From contig JAPJBO010000363.1 in NCBI GenBank assembly GCA_030068145.1, forward strand, positions 147,511-211,510: 64,000 nucleotides of DNA, read 5' to 3'. The position numbers and the translations under genes were made by a program. Positions within the stretch are counted from its first letter, which is position 1, and each line of letters starts with the position of its first letter. Positions 20,777 through 32,045 of the stretch are shown one piece after another. The stretch comes from Diplonema papillatum (Eukaryota; Euglenozoa; Diplonemea; Diplonemida; Diplonemidae). The notes under the pieces are model-generated. The model ran no database searches. It was not told where the DNA came from and saw only the letters and a list, made by a program, of their open reading frames with translations.

Positions 20777-21259
20777 TCAAGTCGTGACTCCGGGGAACTG
20801 CGGATCTCGGGCACGGGCCATCATCTCTCCGCTTGCCCGTTTGGGGTCTTCCGTTTCCTCGGAGCTTGGCCCTTGTAGGTCAACGGCATCTGCGAAGCTG
20901 AAACCCTCCGTCGCTGTTGCTTCGTCGGGCGTTGGGGTGCCGGATTCGTGGGTGCTGATTCCTAGCCCCGAAGACTGCGTTGTCGCCCCGCGCATAAAGA
21001 AGGGGAAAATGCAACTCTTCGAAAAGCAGGAACGGCGGGAGGGTGGCGGCGGGGGTGTGGGAAGGGCGGGGGAAGGTGGGCACTCGGTTGCCTGCGAGGG
21101 GCAGAGCAGTGTGGCGCAGGCCCTGCAGAATTTTGTGCGCGCCGGTTGATCGTTTTCCCACTTGTATTTACCCCGTGTGTATTCAGGTAAGGAACTCTGA
21201 TCAACCACCAAAACACGCTGTCTACGTCTTTTTAGCCTGCACAATACATTGAAGGGCAA
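20777..21259 (-). CDS. Possible exon with Cys-rich motif and SFADA motif (unknown protein)
   Basis: The frame encodes VLVVDQSSLPEYTRGKYKW..., then FCRACATLLC, a Pro-rich stretch and EGFSFADAVDLQG near the end. I recognise no family. Support for coding comes from a diverged homologue at 49437-50240, where the VVDQ-S-PE...GK block is preserved but broken by stops and the VSFADALD block is in frame. The start codon and splice sites are uncertain. Confidence 0.35.
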   Translation of the reverse strand: MPFNVLCRLKRRRQRVLVVDQSSLPEYTRGKYKWENDQPARTKFCRACATLLCPSQATECPPSPALPTPPPPPSRRSCFSKSCIFPFFMRGATTQSSGLGISTHESGTPTPDEATATEGFSFADAVDLQGPSSEETEDPKRASGEMMARARDPQFPGVTT

Positions 21260-21299
21260 CCCACAAGATTGTTAGTACTAAAAAAAAAAAAGAAGATAT

Positions 21300-21420
21300 G
21301 TGAAAACGTGTTTTTGCCTGGAGGCCTTTTCGTGTTATTCGGCAGATGCTTTGAGCTATCTTTGTGTCTAGGCTTTCAGTCGTCTTCTTAACCATGGTTG
21401 AGTGCGCAAATGGTGTCAGC
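21300..21420. repeat. Dispersed repeat family D, copy 1
   Basis: The ~120-bp block from GTGAAAACGTGTTTTTGCC through GATGCTTTGAGCTATC to AACCATGGTTGAGTGCGC is repeated at 34258-34380. A shorter relative lies at about 54590-54640. Confidence 0.75.
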
Positions 21421-21429
21421 CAGCAGAAA

Positions 21430-21690
21430 ACGAAAAAGAAACACGTGAGGACACTGCCGTATGCTCATTTCGACGGAGGCTGGGAGGGGGAGAAAACAAT
21501 CCAACTACAAAGCTGGTGTAATTTTGTCGAACGCTTACGCCCGCCACTAAACCCGGGTTTTGTGTGGGCTACAGCACACATTCACCTCCTTTGAGATTGG
21601 AATATTGTTGCGATAGTAGGGAGTCACCGGCATGCTGATGAGTACCACACGATTTGTACACAGGTATTTCCTACAAAGCAGGTGCTTGTA
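21430..21690. repeat. Dispersed repeat family B, copy 3, containing a LINE-like tail
   Basis: Carries the repeat B blocks (GAACGCTTACGCCCGCCACT, CTACAAAGCAGGTGCTTGTA). Within it, 21606-21650 is TGTTGCGATAGTAGGGAGTC ... GAGTACCACAC, which closely matches the 3' end of the non-LTR retrotransposons at 41968-42012 and 59626-59670. Confidence 0.65.
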
Positions 21691-23205
21691 CAAAAAAGAA
21701 GGACCAGCAGGGCTGCGACGGCGACACCTCCCCCCCGCCTCTTGTCAAGCCTGCCCGGCGGGAAGACATGAATCTTCAACGCATCCCTAACAGCACGGGT
21801 GCGTGCGGTTTTTGCTTTCGCTCCTTGGTTCGCGCGGCGAAGGTGGGTCGAGATTTCCGGAATGCAGCGAACTCGCGTTTTTTTCGCCAACGCAGCCGGC
21901 ACTCAGCTTCTCCAGAAGGCGAGGGGAAGGTGCTCTCGTCTCTCGGAATGGTGTGATGAAAACGATGTTTCACCCAAGTGCGCACGGACAGTTCTGCTTT
22001 GCCGGGACGTGGGACTGCAAGCAGGACCGAGTTGGATTACCGTTGGAACGGCGGCGGCCCGGGCCAGGTGCCGCCGATTACGGCACAGCCGACTCGCGCG
22101 AACCGAATGACGACGTTCTCCAACGGACGCTCGGTCTGCGTGTGCGACTGGGGACCAACAGCGGCATCGCTGGTACCCGATTACCATGAGACGAGGTTCA
22201 CACACACCTGGGCCTTTCGGTGCCCAGAAAACAGGGCGACGCCAAGACGCACTGCGTTCTCTCTAACAAAGTTGAAGCTAATTCCGGGACACGGCTGACC
22301 TCTTGTATCGTCACTCGCTTGCGGCAAACACGAGGTCAACAAGTACGAGAGCATATGAAGGATTGGCACTGGTTCGAGAAAAGGGAGGAACTGTGTCCTG
22401 GGATATCAAAAACGACTACTTGAATCGGCATGTGCTCCATGGCCTGCTGATCCGCTCCGTGGAACCGGAGAACATTTTCGGAGTTGGGGCTTGCTCTGAT
22501 AGACGAAGCAGCGGACGATCAGCATCAACTGACCAAAGCTGATGAAAATGATTGTTCTTCGCGTGTACAGGGTATAAACCTCTCTGGGGGGGGTTTCCTG
22601 TGTTAGCACTTTTTCGTTGGCTTCGTTTTCTCTTTCATGTGCAACCGCTGTTCCGGAAATGTTTCCGTCAGTACAGATGTACTATTAAGAAAAAAAACTG
22701 AGTTTCATGCTTGGCAGAACACTGCCTGGGTGCATGCTTGATGCAGCATCAAGTTTTCTTCGACGAAAAATGGGATGGGGAAAAAAGAAAGGGGACCCGC
22801 CCGGGGATGGGAGAGGATAATTTTGGCCGGGCTTTCCGTGAAGGCGGTAAAACTCGCAGTTGAAGAATGCAGCTTCAACACAAGAGAACCAGCGGAGTCA
22901 GCGGTGCGGTGTGAAAGAGACAGGCACTTCGTTTCGCCGGAGCACCTGGCTGGCCGATATTCCTTTTACTCTTTCTTATTGCTCAACCAACTGCAGCACG
23001 CTGCCGACTATTGAGTCTGCTCCAAGCACTGTACGGCGTCCCCGAAGAGCGGGCGACGCCCGTTTTTTTGAATCAAAACGATTCAGCTTGAGGTGGGGCG
23101 CCAGACGCCTCGGGTCCTGCTGTACAGGCAAAACATAATGATCACAATGTCCACAACAAGCGGGTCGACTCGGATCTCAGTGCGCCGGCTCAAGCGCCTG
23201 CTCTC
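21691..23205. other. No gene recognised
   Basis: Around 22690-22760 there is a short dispersed segment with GGCAGAACACTGCCT and ATGCAGCATCAAG, related to ~23980, ~54480 and ~56830. Otherwise short unremarkable frames. Confidence 0.45.
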
Positions 23206-23288
23206 AAACCCTAGCTTTTAGCTCTCAGCTTTTAGCTCCCAGCTTTTAGCTCCTAGCTTCTAGCTCCCAGCTTTTCGCTCCTAGCTCA
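23206..23288. repeat. ~13-15-bp minisatellite
   Basis: Six or more units of the AGCTTTTAGCTCCC type (variants CTC, CCT). Confidence 0.85.
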
Positions 23289-23669
23289 GCTGCTGAGGCT
23301 GGGCTTCATCGTGCGGCAGTGCGGACACAGGCCAGCCAGAAAATGCTTTCCTGCTCCGTGGACCTCGTTCCAGATCCGAGACAAGTATGCTCGTTTGCGC
23401 TCGATCAAAGAAGCCACAACGGTGGCAATATGCCTACGCGTCGTTTTGCAGAGTTGGCCTTCTTCGGCGCGACTATCCGATGGCATTTCTCCGCGGCGTA
23501 GGTGTAGTATTGATTTGGGTAGCACCGTCTAGTCTTTCTGAGGCTTTCAGAGGCTTTCAGAGTGTGTGACTATGGATACCTTTGAGGGTGGTAAGGACAG
23601 AAGACAAAGAAAAAGGATGGGCCCTCTTCGCGTTCCTTGAGGCCCGCGCTTCTTGTGAGTCCCACAAAA

Positions 23670-23900
23670 AGTTGGGGGGGGGGGGGGGGAATGTTTCTTG
23701 GGTTTGAAGAGCGCGTGGTGCTTGCACCACTGAGGCCAGGTTATTTAACCGCGGATTTAGTGAAGGCTTGTTCAGGAAACGGTCGCGAGCGAAACCCGAC
23801 CAGGTAACGACCATTTCACTGTCTTCTTTGTTTTGTGATGCGAACATCACGAGGTGCTGTCCGAAGACACCGCCCACGTGAGCACTGTTAAGCAGCGGTT
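23670..23900. repeat. Poly-G run and third copy of the 20.1-20.6 kb repeat
   Basis: A G-homopolymer lies at about 23675-23691. A diverged copy of the inverted-repeat arm follows: GCTTGCACCACTGAGGCC, TTTAACCGCGGATTTAG, CACGAGGTGCTGTCCGAAG. Confidence 0.75.
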
Positions 23901-24852
23901 GCCAGATACTCCCGTAGCACCTATTCACGGGTTTGCAGGGGTAAAAAGGAAGCCCGGGTTGGGGGGGGTAGGAGATATAGGCAGAACACTGCCTCCCATG
24001 CATGTTTTGACGCTGGCATCAAGTCTTCTTCGAAGAAAAAGAGAGAAGCAATGGGGAGAGCAAGACCCCATAAACAGAAACGAAGAAACGACAACCGCCC
24101 CCCATCCGGCAAACACGTGTGCCAGGATGGCCCACCAGGGGGGTTGTTGCTTCCGTCTAGGTGGGATCTCTTTAGTTGCGTGGGTTTGGAAAAGAATAGC
24201 CTGTTTTTTTCTGTCTTTTTCATCACAGTGTGCAGGGTTTTACACAGCCTTCAAGGGCCCCCATGTGACGGTGGCATGGTTTTTTTTTTTTTTTTTGCAG
24301 ATTTACCCAGGGCCTTATATATAAAAACTCCTCCCACGTAACTGTCCATAAATTGCTCGGAGTTACTAAAAATCCCAGTTGCGGCACAACTGCACGTTTA
24401 TGTACCTGACAGGGTGTACCTCTTTTGTGGTTGTCACTACTGTCCACCACAGAGACTGTCCTTCGGGAAGCAAAAGAGCCATGCGCAACAGAGACTGTCC
24501 TTCGGGAAGCAAAAGAGCCATGCAAGAATGTTGAAGTATGGCTAAAGATAAAGTGGTGTCACCTGAGGGGGTAATCTCGGCGGACAGCCACGGTCTTCGC
24601 TTTCTTGGCAACATGTCATGAAACAGCCAGAAATACCAGCGCCGCAGGCGCGGAAAATTTTTCAAGCTATTGGGCCAGTCGCAGGTTCCAAAATCGAGGC
24701 TGTACGTTGCTTATCCAAAGGTGCAGTAACCGGTGCTGTGCACTGCTAGTGTGACTGCTGTACTGTAGCACTACTACTGGGCCCCTCAGCCGGGGCATTC
24801 TGTGCTTTTTTTTTTTTTTTCGTTGCTCGGACTTGGTCCGAGCACCAGACCC
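23901..24852. other. No gene; repeat family A fragment at ~24530-24600
   Basis: Contains a poly-T run at ~24282-24297, a direct duplication of a ~45-bp segment (GAGACTGTCCTTCGGGAAGC at ~24450 and ~24490), a family A core near 24563 and a T-run near 24808. Confidence 0.5.
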
Positions 24853-25079
24853 ATATCACCCATTCCACGAAAAAGTGTCACAGATTTTCCGTCTGAAAAG
24901 CAGCCCGTTTTGGGTCAAAATTTTGGAATTTTTGGGAAATTTTTTTTGGGATGGTAAGAGCAATCCCTGGCGATTATGGGCAAGCAATCAGCTCGCGTGG
25001 CGACCAAAATCTGGCGTGCAGATGGACAAAAGGTCGGTTTTGGGGCTGTTTCAAAAACCCAAAAAAACGATTTCCGGCG

Positions 25080-25140
25080 GGAATCGAACCACCGACCCTC
25101 AAACCCCTGTGTGGGTGTGGTAACCTCTGGACCACGGGCT
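25080..25140 (-). repeat. tRNA-like sequence (A and B boxes), inside the TIR element
   Basis: The minus strand has A box TGGTCCAGAGG (25134-25124) and a perfect B box GGTTCGATTCC (25090-25080). Stems are too poor for a functional tRNA call. Confidence 0.55.
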
Positions 25141-25344
25141 AAAAAAACGGCGGAACTTTTTTTTGTTCACTACCGAGTGAGAATTTTTGGACTCATTTTG
25201 AGTTCTTCGCAAACCGGGCGAAATAAGCTCTGAGAGAGCAGAAATACCGTCCTGGGACACTGGAAACGAGTAAATGACGATCTCGCACTTTCCGATAAGA
25301 ATTCCAACTGAGCAGGCGCTAAAAGCGAATTTTGGCCCGAGGTT

Positions 25345-25412
25345 TGGCAACATAGCCTAACGGTTACCGCACCCTCCTGGGCCCCTGTAGGCCATGGTTC
25401 GATTCCCCCGGT
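25345..25412 (+). repeat. tRNA-like sequence (A and B boxes), inside the TIR element
   Basis: A box TAGCCTAACGG (~25353-25363) and perfect B box GGTTCGATTCC (~25395-25405), followed by a T-run at ~25420 that could act as a Pol III terminator. D-, T- and acceptor stems pair poorly. Confidence 0.55.
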
Positions 25413-25962
25413 CCGATTTTTTTTTTTTGCGATTTTTCGGTGTGAAAAGCAGCCGTCTGGAAATTTTTTACGAGGTCTTTTTGGGAAATCTTTTGGTTTT
25501 CGAGTAGTTCTGGGATGCGCGATTATGGGCAAGCTGCCAGCTAGCCCAGCGATCAAAATCTGACCCCCTCCTGGATGCAGAGAGAAAAAAAACCGATCTC
25601 CAGGACCCCATTTTTTCGGGTGCCGACCTCCATTTCCGGGGGGGGGGTCGGTCAAAATTTTTATCCGACCAAATATTCGGAAAGCCCTGTCCTCAACGGA
25701 TTCAAACGTGTCCTCAAAATCTCGAAACCGACCATTTTCGGACCTGCAGATGGAAATTTTCGGCAGAAATCCGAAAAAAGCCGAAATCTGTGACACTTTT
25801 TCGTGGAATGGGTGATATATAAGCCACTGGATTTACCAGGCTATAATTTTCAAATTCCGTCAGATATGCCGTTTTTGTTGGCTGGCCAATTTTACCCCCC
25901 ACCCCACCCCCCCCCCACCCTGCCTTACCATTTTTTTTTTTTTTTTTTTGGGGGTATTTCCC

Positions 25963-26165
25963 TTCGAGCCATCAAAACAAATTTAATTCCCTAACAGCCA
26001 GCAAAAACAAATTTATTTCCCTTCGAGCCAGCAAAACAAATTTAATTCCCTAACAGCCAGCAAAACAAATTTAATTCCCTAACAGCCAGCAAAAACAAAT
26101 TTAATTCCCTAACAGCCAGCAAAAACAATTGCATTCCCTTACAGCCAGCAAAACAAATTTAATTC
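25963..26165. repeat. ~30-bp tandem repeat, six to seven units
   Basis: Unit AAACAAATTTAATTCCCTAA plus CAGCCAGC, with a few CTTCGAG variants. Poly-T runs flank the array on both sides (25932 and 26180). Confidence 0.85.
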
Positions 26166-28076
26166 CCTTAGGGCAGACTATTTTTTTTTTTTTTTTTTTG
26201 ATCCGCGTCCTAGCGCGCGGAAAATTTTGGGAAACCGTGGAAAAAAAAATAGTTGAAAAAAAATTTTTTTTTTCTTTTTTGCTGTGGGAAGGGTACAACA
26301 GGGTGCCATGGGACTCCAGATGGTCACTGAAGTCCGAGCTTCGGCTGCGGAAACACCAAACCCCGCTCGTGGGGCCAACAACGACACGTCAGCGGAACGC
26401 CGGATTAGAAGCTCGCTGCGAATCTCTAATTTGTTTTGACCCCCTGACCTATCTGTTGCTGCAGCACCACGAAAGCTGTGATGCCGGCAAAATTCACCTT
26501 GACTAAGTGAGTGTTGCATGCTAATGCAAAATGACTCTCAAATGCGCGTCTTCTTGATAGAACGTTTTGCGATCCCCGCTTCTAGGTTTGTCGTTGGCTC
26601 TGTACTGCCACAAGGCCAGTGTGACTCTCAGTCAGAAGTGGAGCGGCAATAGCGGCATTTGCAGTGACGACAAGTCAGAGTGGGAGCATGCATGGTACGG
26701 AAGAAGAACTGGCCAGAGTGGTGAACGTAGTAGAAGACTATCGTTCCCTGGATGTAATAACCTGGTGGTAATGTCTCGGGGGCGGAGGGGATTCCTCACA
26801 ATAGCACTTGTTGCTTGAGTTTCTTCTGTGCAGCCGTTGTTCCGGAAACGTTCCCGTTAGTACAACAGTACTACTTGGAAAAAGGGGAAAAGGGAGTGCA
26901 AGACTTCGTGCGAGGAGGGGGGATAGTTGAGTTGCAGCTCTTGACAAAGACAGATGGAAAAAAGAAGGTGTTTTTATTCTTCGCTTTTTCTCACGAAAGG
27001 GGGGGTCGGTCCTGCTTTTGGCTTTGTAGGTTCCCGACTCCCCAATTCGGGGTTAGCACAAACTCAAGAGGTCTAGTCAACTATTCCCTGTAGTATTGGC
27101 TTTCAAGAAAAAAAGGAGTCTGTTTGTCGTTTTAAACCCTAAGTAGCCTGAGCCGGTTCGTTGTTTTCGATGGAGGGGTTTGGCCGCGTGTCTTCACGAA
27201 AGATGTCTACTCAGAAGGCTGTTCCAGGATATGTCGAAGAGTCCAGGAAGACTGCCTTTGGTTGGCGGGAGAAGTCTTTTGATTGGAAGTCCCGTTCCCG
27301 ATCACTTTCAGATGCGGGGAGGGAAAAGCAGCGCATGGTGAAGACCAGCCTCAGCATCTGGAGTTAAAGCTGCAGTTAAAAAGGCTCGGGGTAGACACGT
27401 AAACGCGGTACCCTGGGCACACTCGCTTCAACTCTTGATCGGTCGGCTGTTTGTAAGAACGACGCTTTCGATAAGCATCAATCCTGAGATCTACGTATTT
27501 CCATCCTTTGCGAGCACCTTGATCGTCGTTTAAGCACGGGTAGTTTGTAAAACAACATTCTTGAAGGGATGTTGAAGACCATGACTAGACTGTCCTACCA
27601 TTAACTCTGAGGCTGGGCTGCACCGTGCAGGAGGTCACTGCGTTAGCTTTGAGTGGCTGACCTGTTTGCGGGCGTTCACTTGTGGGGATGCGCAGTGGCT
27701 TTTCTGAACAAATTCGTGTCGGTTTGCAACAAAGCAAAAGAAACACGCCAGTTTCCTACGTTTCTTTATTTCCCACGGGCGAGGGGCGGCTGGAGACAGC
27801 CTGGGATGACGGAGGACCTTAACCGTTGCGGGGGAAAGCGGGTGTGGGGAATCACCGTGCTTTTCCATCATTTGCACACTTTTTGCACGTGCTCTGTATT
27901 TATTTTGACGTTTAGCTAGGCGTGCGGGACCAGGCCGCAATCAATGCAACCCCGGGCCCCCCGCAGGTGGTCACGGGGTTTCCGGAATTAGTTTCCGCGG
28001 GGAAATAGCTATTTATTCACTGAGATTAATAGAGGAAAAAGGCACACGAGTTTTTTTTTTATTTTTGGCCACGAGT
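26166..28076. other. No gene; possible GCACGGTG-ended MITE at ~27334-27633
   Basis: The left end (GGTGAAGACCAGCCTCAG) and the inverted right end (GCACGGTGCAGCCCAGCCTC) resemble the ends of 52708-52833. No target duplication is clear. Remaining short frames have no motifs. Confidence 0.4.
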
Positions 28077-28883
28077 CAGGGTATTAGTTTGAAGGCTTCC
28101 GTACTATGGGGTGGTTTTGGGCGGTGTTTCGGTGCCGGTTTCGCCAATGTACGGCATATTGGGACGGAGCCGACACATCTCCACAACTTCGTTCGGCAAA
28201 AGAGGGGTCTTCTTGGGTCAATTATGGTCACCCCGTCAGTTTGGCGACACATTTTGCGGGCGTTTTTTCAACTGGAACAAGCTTTTCGGGGGTTTCCGAA
28301 TGCTTCTGGCTGTGGGGTTGGGTGCCATAATATTATTGGGACGCGATATATTATGGGGACGCGCTCCAAAAACAGTCAAAATCGTAAACAGACAGTCTCG
28401 TCAGGCAGCTGAAGGGGTGACCTATTTTCCTATGATTCCTATGATAATAGGTCCACGGTTTTGGTGTGTCTGCACCTGCACCGCCGTGCTTACAACAACA
28501 TTATTAGCGTTATTTTTAGCAACATCGCGCCGAAGGCGCGACGGAAAAAGTGGGCAAAAATAATTCCGCCCCCCCTTTATCATGTGTGGGCCACTCTTAG
28601 CTCGTGTGGGTTACTCAACTGTCAAACAGGACCTTGGCCCGGTAATGAAGCACAGTGGTAGCTGCAACCGACCGACCCGAAGCTGAATACAATTGAACGG
28701 CAGCGGCTGGGTCTCAGCAGTGGAGGCAGCCTTCCAGCACCTTCAGCACTGCTACAAACACCACCCCCCGCCTATATTTACTTCGAACACCGTTTTTTGA
28801 ACATTTTTTTTTTTCCCCCCGGCCGAGTCCGGTTTGCAGATTTAGACCGACGGTCTAAATCTGCAACGGAAACTAATCCCCTG
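28077..28883. mobile_element. hAT-like MITE, copy 1 (CAGGG ends, 7-8 bp TSD)
   Basis: The left end is CAGGGTATTAGTTT and the inverted right end is CAGGGGATTAGTTTCCG. The flanks are CCACGAGT (28069-28076) and GCACGAGT (28884-28891), identical over 7 bp. Subterminally it has a perfect palindrome, 14-bp arms GCAGATTTAGACCG about one base, near 28836. No transposase. The CA-G-GG ends and ~8-bp duplication fit the hAT superfamily. The ~500-bp core is shared with 47703-48239. Confidence 0.85.
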
Positions 28884-28891
28884 GCACGAGT

Positions 28892-30245
28892 GCCGGATTT
28901 GAAGATTTTTTCTGACAGTGGCGCCAAAAACCGGAAAGGGAGAGTGTGTGTGTTTGGGTGTTCACCTATATTGTTGGGAGAATAAGACCAAGCGAAAAAC
29001 GACTGCGTGTTTCTTCTCACCCTAAAAATAAAAAAAACGAGAGTGCCTTTTTCCTCTATTCAGTGGAAAACATATTTGTTTGCATCGGTCACAAAACTGA
29101 GTCACTCAGCCATCTCGTACACGCTGAAATATGGCTCGTGCAAAAAAAGCCGTGAGAAAACCTTTTTGCCCCAAATCGTCCGTTACGACACCACGAGCAT
29201 CAAAGGTGGCAGACCACTATGCCGATAAGGGAGCGCGCAGAATTTTCGAGTAGCTCATCCGGAGTCCTAGACGCCAGCAGAGCGCAGAAACAGAGCTGGC
29301 TGGAATGCCTCAGAGTCGAGAGATGAACCTCTGTGCCTGAGGTCCCTCAGGCTTTGCCTTCTGCAGAGAATTCCTTGCCCCGTTTGGTGCAGTTCCCTTC
29401 AGGAAACCCCGTCTGCTGTGAATTCCTACAACAATGCGTTCTCGTACATTTGTGAAGGTGCAAATATCACCATTGGCGTCCCTTCTGCACTGATGGCAGC
29501 GCCAATGATGGCAGCAAAGGCAACAAGTAGCTCTCAGACGACCACCTCGCACCGCTCTTTCTCCTTCTCTTTCGTCATCAGCACAGCATTCCTCGTGCGT
29601 TCCGACTCACTTCGGTTGTGCATCAGTTATTTACTTGGTTGGCGACCATTTTTATTCACTTTTGTGTCATTTATGTGTGTGCATCACACATCCTCACTTT
29701 TATTTTGTGCTGTCCCATATTTTTGGAGCCGTGAGATAATGAGCGTTTGCGTGACAAAACGGAGTGAAGAAATTTTGCAGGGACTTTGGAAACCCGGTTT
29801 CCCGGTTTCAGTTTTTCAAAAAACATAAAAATAATTTATGAATTATGATTTCAAGTGGCCCCTGTACTGTACAGTACTGCAGTTGCATGACGCGTCACGG
29901 TGTGTCACTGCAATTCGAAGCTTTTCACTTACCATCTCCGTAGTTTGATAGTGTGCACACCAATACCGCAAGCTAATATCTCACCACCCCCTTCGTCCCC
30001 TTGTTTGCGTGCGCGGGGCGACGGTTCCAGGACTCAGACACCCACAGGCACCGCAGAGCCCCAAAACCGGGGGGTTTGGCTGATACCGGCTTTTTTGCTC
30101 GGTCAGACAAAGAGCTAAAGTCCCCTGAAATTTTGTGACCCATGCAGGGATTTTCCCCTTTAGTGAAAAAAAAAAAAATTCACTAAAAAAAAAAAATTCC
30201 CAAAATGGGCTTGGTGAAAAAACTTTTTTCACTAAAGGGATTTTG
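28892..30245. other. No gene recognised
   Basis: A+T-rich and mixed sequence. Includes A-runs at ~30165-30193 that alternate with the inverted TTTTCACTAAAGGGA block. Confidence 0.5.
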
Positions 30246-30249
30246 CGTT

Positions 30250-30470
30250 GCTGGGTGTAGGTGGTCAGGGCGCGGGTTGTGGTGGACAGTGTGGGTGGGC
30301 GTGGGTGGTGGGCGCTGGTGGTGGAGTGGGTGCGTGTTGTGTGTGGTCGGGGCGTGGGTTGTGGGTGGTAAGGGCGCGGGTTGTGGTGGACAGTGTGGGT
30401 GGGCGTGGGTGGTGGGCTGGTGGTGAAGTGGGTGCGTGTTGTGTGTGGTCAGGGTGTGGTTTAAGCGGCC
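30250..30470. repeat. GT-rich tandem duplication (~104 bp, two units), G-quadruplex-prone
   Basis: GCGCGGGTTGTGGTGGACAG recurs ~104 bp apart (about 30270 and 30374). The plus strand has many closely spaced GGG tracts. Confidence 0.75.
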
Positions 30471-30474
30471 CAAC

Positions 30475-31554
30475 AACAGGTCTGTATGATGCGGACCGTA
30501 TCCAAGGCGGAAAATCGAGTCAACCAGTGTCCGGATTGAACCCTTTGTGATTTCTACTTACATCTTCTACTTACATCGTTCACGGCATCATGTGTAGCTG
30601 TTCTGCATGTTCTCTGAATCCGTTTCCTGCTTGATCTGAAGAGGAGCAAGAGGGTAGGGAGTGAGCTAGCACCCCAAACTTGAGTGGGGTGAAGGGCCAG
30701 AGGGACCCCCGCTTATGGGGCTACGAGGTCAACGACGCGTACCACACACAGACAGACACAGGCACGTGTCGACTGGCACCCACACCACACCACACCGGCA
30801 GAAAAACTTTTCTGCCGGAGTGAAATTTTTTTTCACCACGGGTTTGGCCCGAAACTGGTGAGTGGAAAAACCCCTGGACCCATGCAAAAAAAAAAAAAAA
30901 AAACGCTAAATGATCTTCGGGGAGGGAGAATCTCTGTATGTAGTGACCTTCTCCTCAGCGGAGGCACTGAGCACAAAGTGTACAAGGGAAACATGCTGCA
31001 CGAGAGCCGAGCTCACGTGGTTGGCGATACAGAACCACAGGTTTAGACTGCCAATTGCCCAAACCAGAGCCCGTAGAGACGGTCATGAGCCAATTCGCCT
31101 ACCTCCCCCTGAAAGCGACCTAAATAACACGAGGCGATTACACTCGATTGTTGCTAGAGTCTTCTGTCGGCCAAACCAGACCAAAGCCTTCGTGGGCTTC
31201 GCGATTCGACACAAACAGCTCGATTGCACTCGATAGGTCGGTCGTGTATTGGAAACAGCTCCCTTTCGTCGGCGATCTTCTGCTGACCCTGGGGAAGTTG
31301 ACTGAGTTCCTTTTGTGGTTCTAACGTCGTCATTGCAGCGTCCCTCGCAACTCTCCTTCCCGTTTCGTGTTCGTTCTTTCTTCGTGACCGGTGGCGATGC
31401 TTTGGCTTCTGCGGTATCCTGTGCGCATTTCGGTGTATCTGGCACGGTGGATCGGGTCACGGTTTATTGGCAGCTGATGGCTGAGCGGCTCAGTCACGTC
31501 TTCCTGTGGTTGGGGTCGGAGTGCAAGACGACCCACGTTAGCGTTTCCTTTGTT
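30475..31554. other. No gene recognised
   Basis: Short frames only; a poly-A run is at ~30885-30902. Confidence 0.45.
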
Positions 31555-32045
31555 TAGAGTTAAAGTTCGCTTGAAATTCCGGGGGTTTAGGGTCTCCGTG
31601 TGACTGTTCATGAATGGGTTCTCTTAAGAGCAAGAAAGGGCTATATGGTTTCGGGTTGCATATTTGGTGCACGCTTTCGTTATGGGCTGTGGTTATGTTT
31701 GTGTGCACTTCCTTCAAACCTGCTTTGTTCATCTAACGGGAGTGAGGATAATACGCTGCCCATCGATCGGTTTTTGTTCTTGACAGATTGCATTTGTCAG
31801 ACACAAAAAAAAGGAGGCAGCTTTCTCCTAGCGCAACGGAACTCACCTGCTTTTGCAAGTTGCAAGTAGTACGCTTCCAACTGCTATTTCTTTCGAGTTA
31901 AAGTTCGCTTGAAATTCCGGGGGTTTAGGGTCTCCGTGTGACCGTTCATGAATGGGTTCTCTTAGAGCAAGAAAGGGCTATATGGCTACGGGTTGTACAT
32001 TTGGTGCACGCTTTCGTTATAGGTTATGGCTAGCCATGTCCGGGA
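31555..32045. repeat. Dispersed repeat family C, two direct copies
   Basis: The block AGTTCGCTTGAAATTCCGGG ... GGGTTCTCTTA ... GCAAGAAAGGGCTATATGG occurs at ~31558-31690 and ~31898-32035. Between them lies one copy of the 8.4-kb repeat unit (TCAAACCTGCTTTGTTC ... GCATTTGTCAGACAC). Confidence 0.75.

Larger units (their letters stand above)
24853..25818. mobile_element. 966-bp element with perfect 35-bp terminal inverted repeats and two tRNA-like heads
   Basis: Positions 24853-24887 and 25784-25818 are exact inverted copies (left begins ATATCACCCATTCCACGAAA). Dinucleotide TA flanks TCACCC at both ends, so a TA target duplication is possible. No transposase is encoded. The two halves share the same-direction blocks GAAAAGCAGCC and GCGATTATGGGCAAGC, so the body looks like a diverged duplication. 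Each half contains a tRNA-like sequence, on opposite strands. Confidence 0.75.

Noticed and set aside
20784-21149. Plus-strand gene at the SFADA locus
   Set aside because: The homology with the 49.6-kb locus is in the minus-strand reading frame only.
25345-25412. Functional tRNA gene
   Set aside because: A and B boxes are excellent, but D-, T- and acceptor stems do not pair, and a similar degenerate sequence lies 250 bp away in a TIR element; more likely SINE-derived.
29418-29828. 136-codon plus-strand membrane-like protein
   Set aside because: Hydrophobic runs arise from T-rich sequence; there is no conserved motif, homologous copy or codon bias like the real genes.
30250-30470. Telomeric array
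   Set aside because: The sequence is GT-rich, but it is a two-unit duplication of an irregular ~104-bp block without a telomere core.
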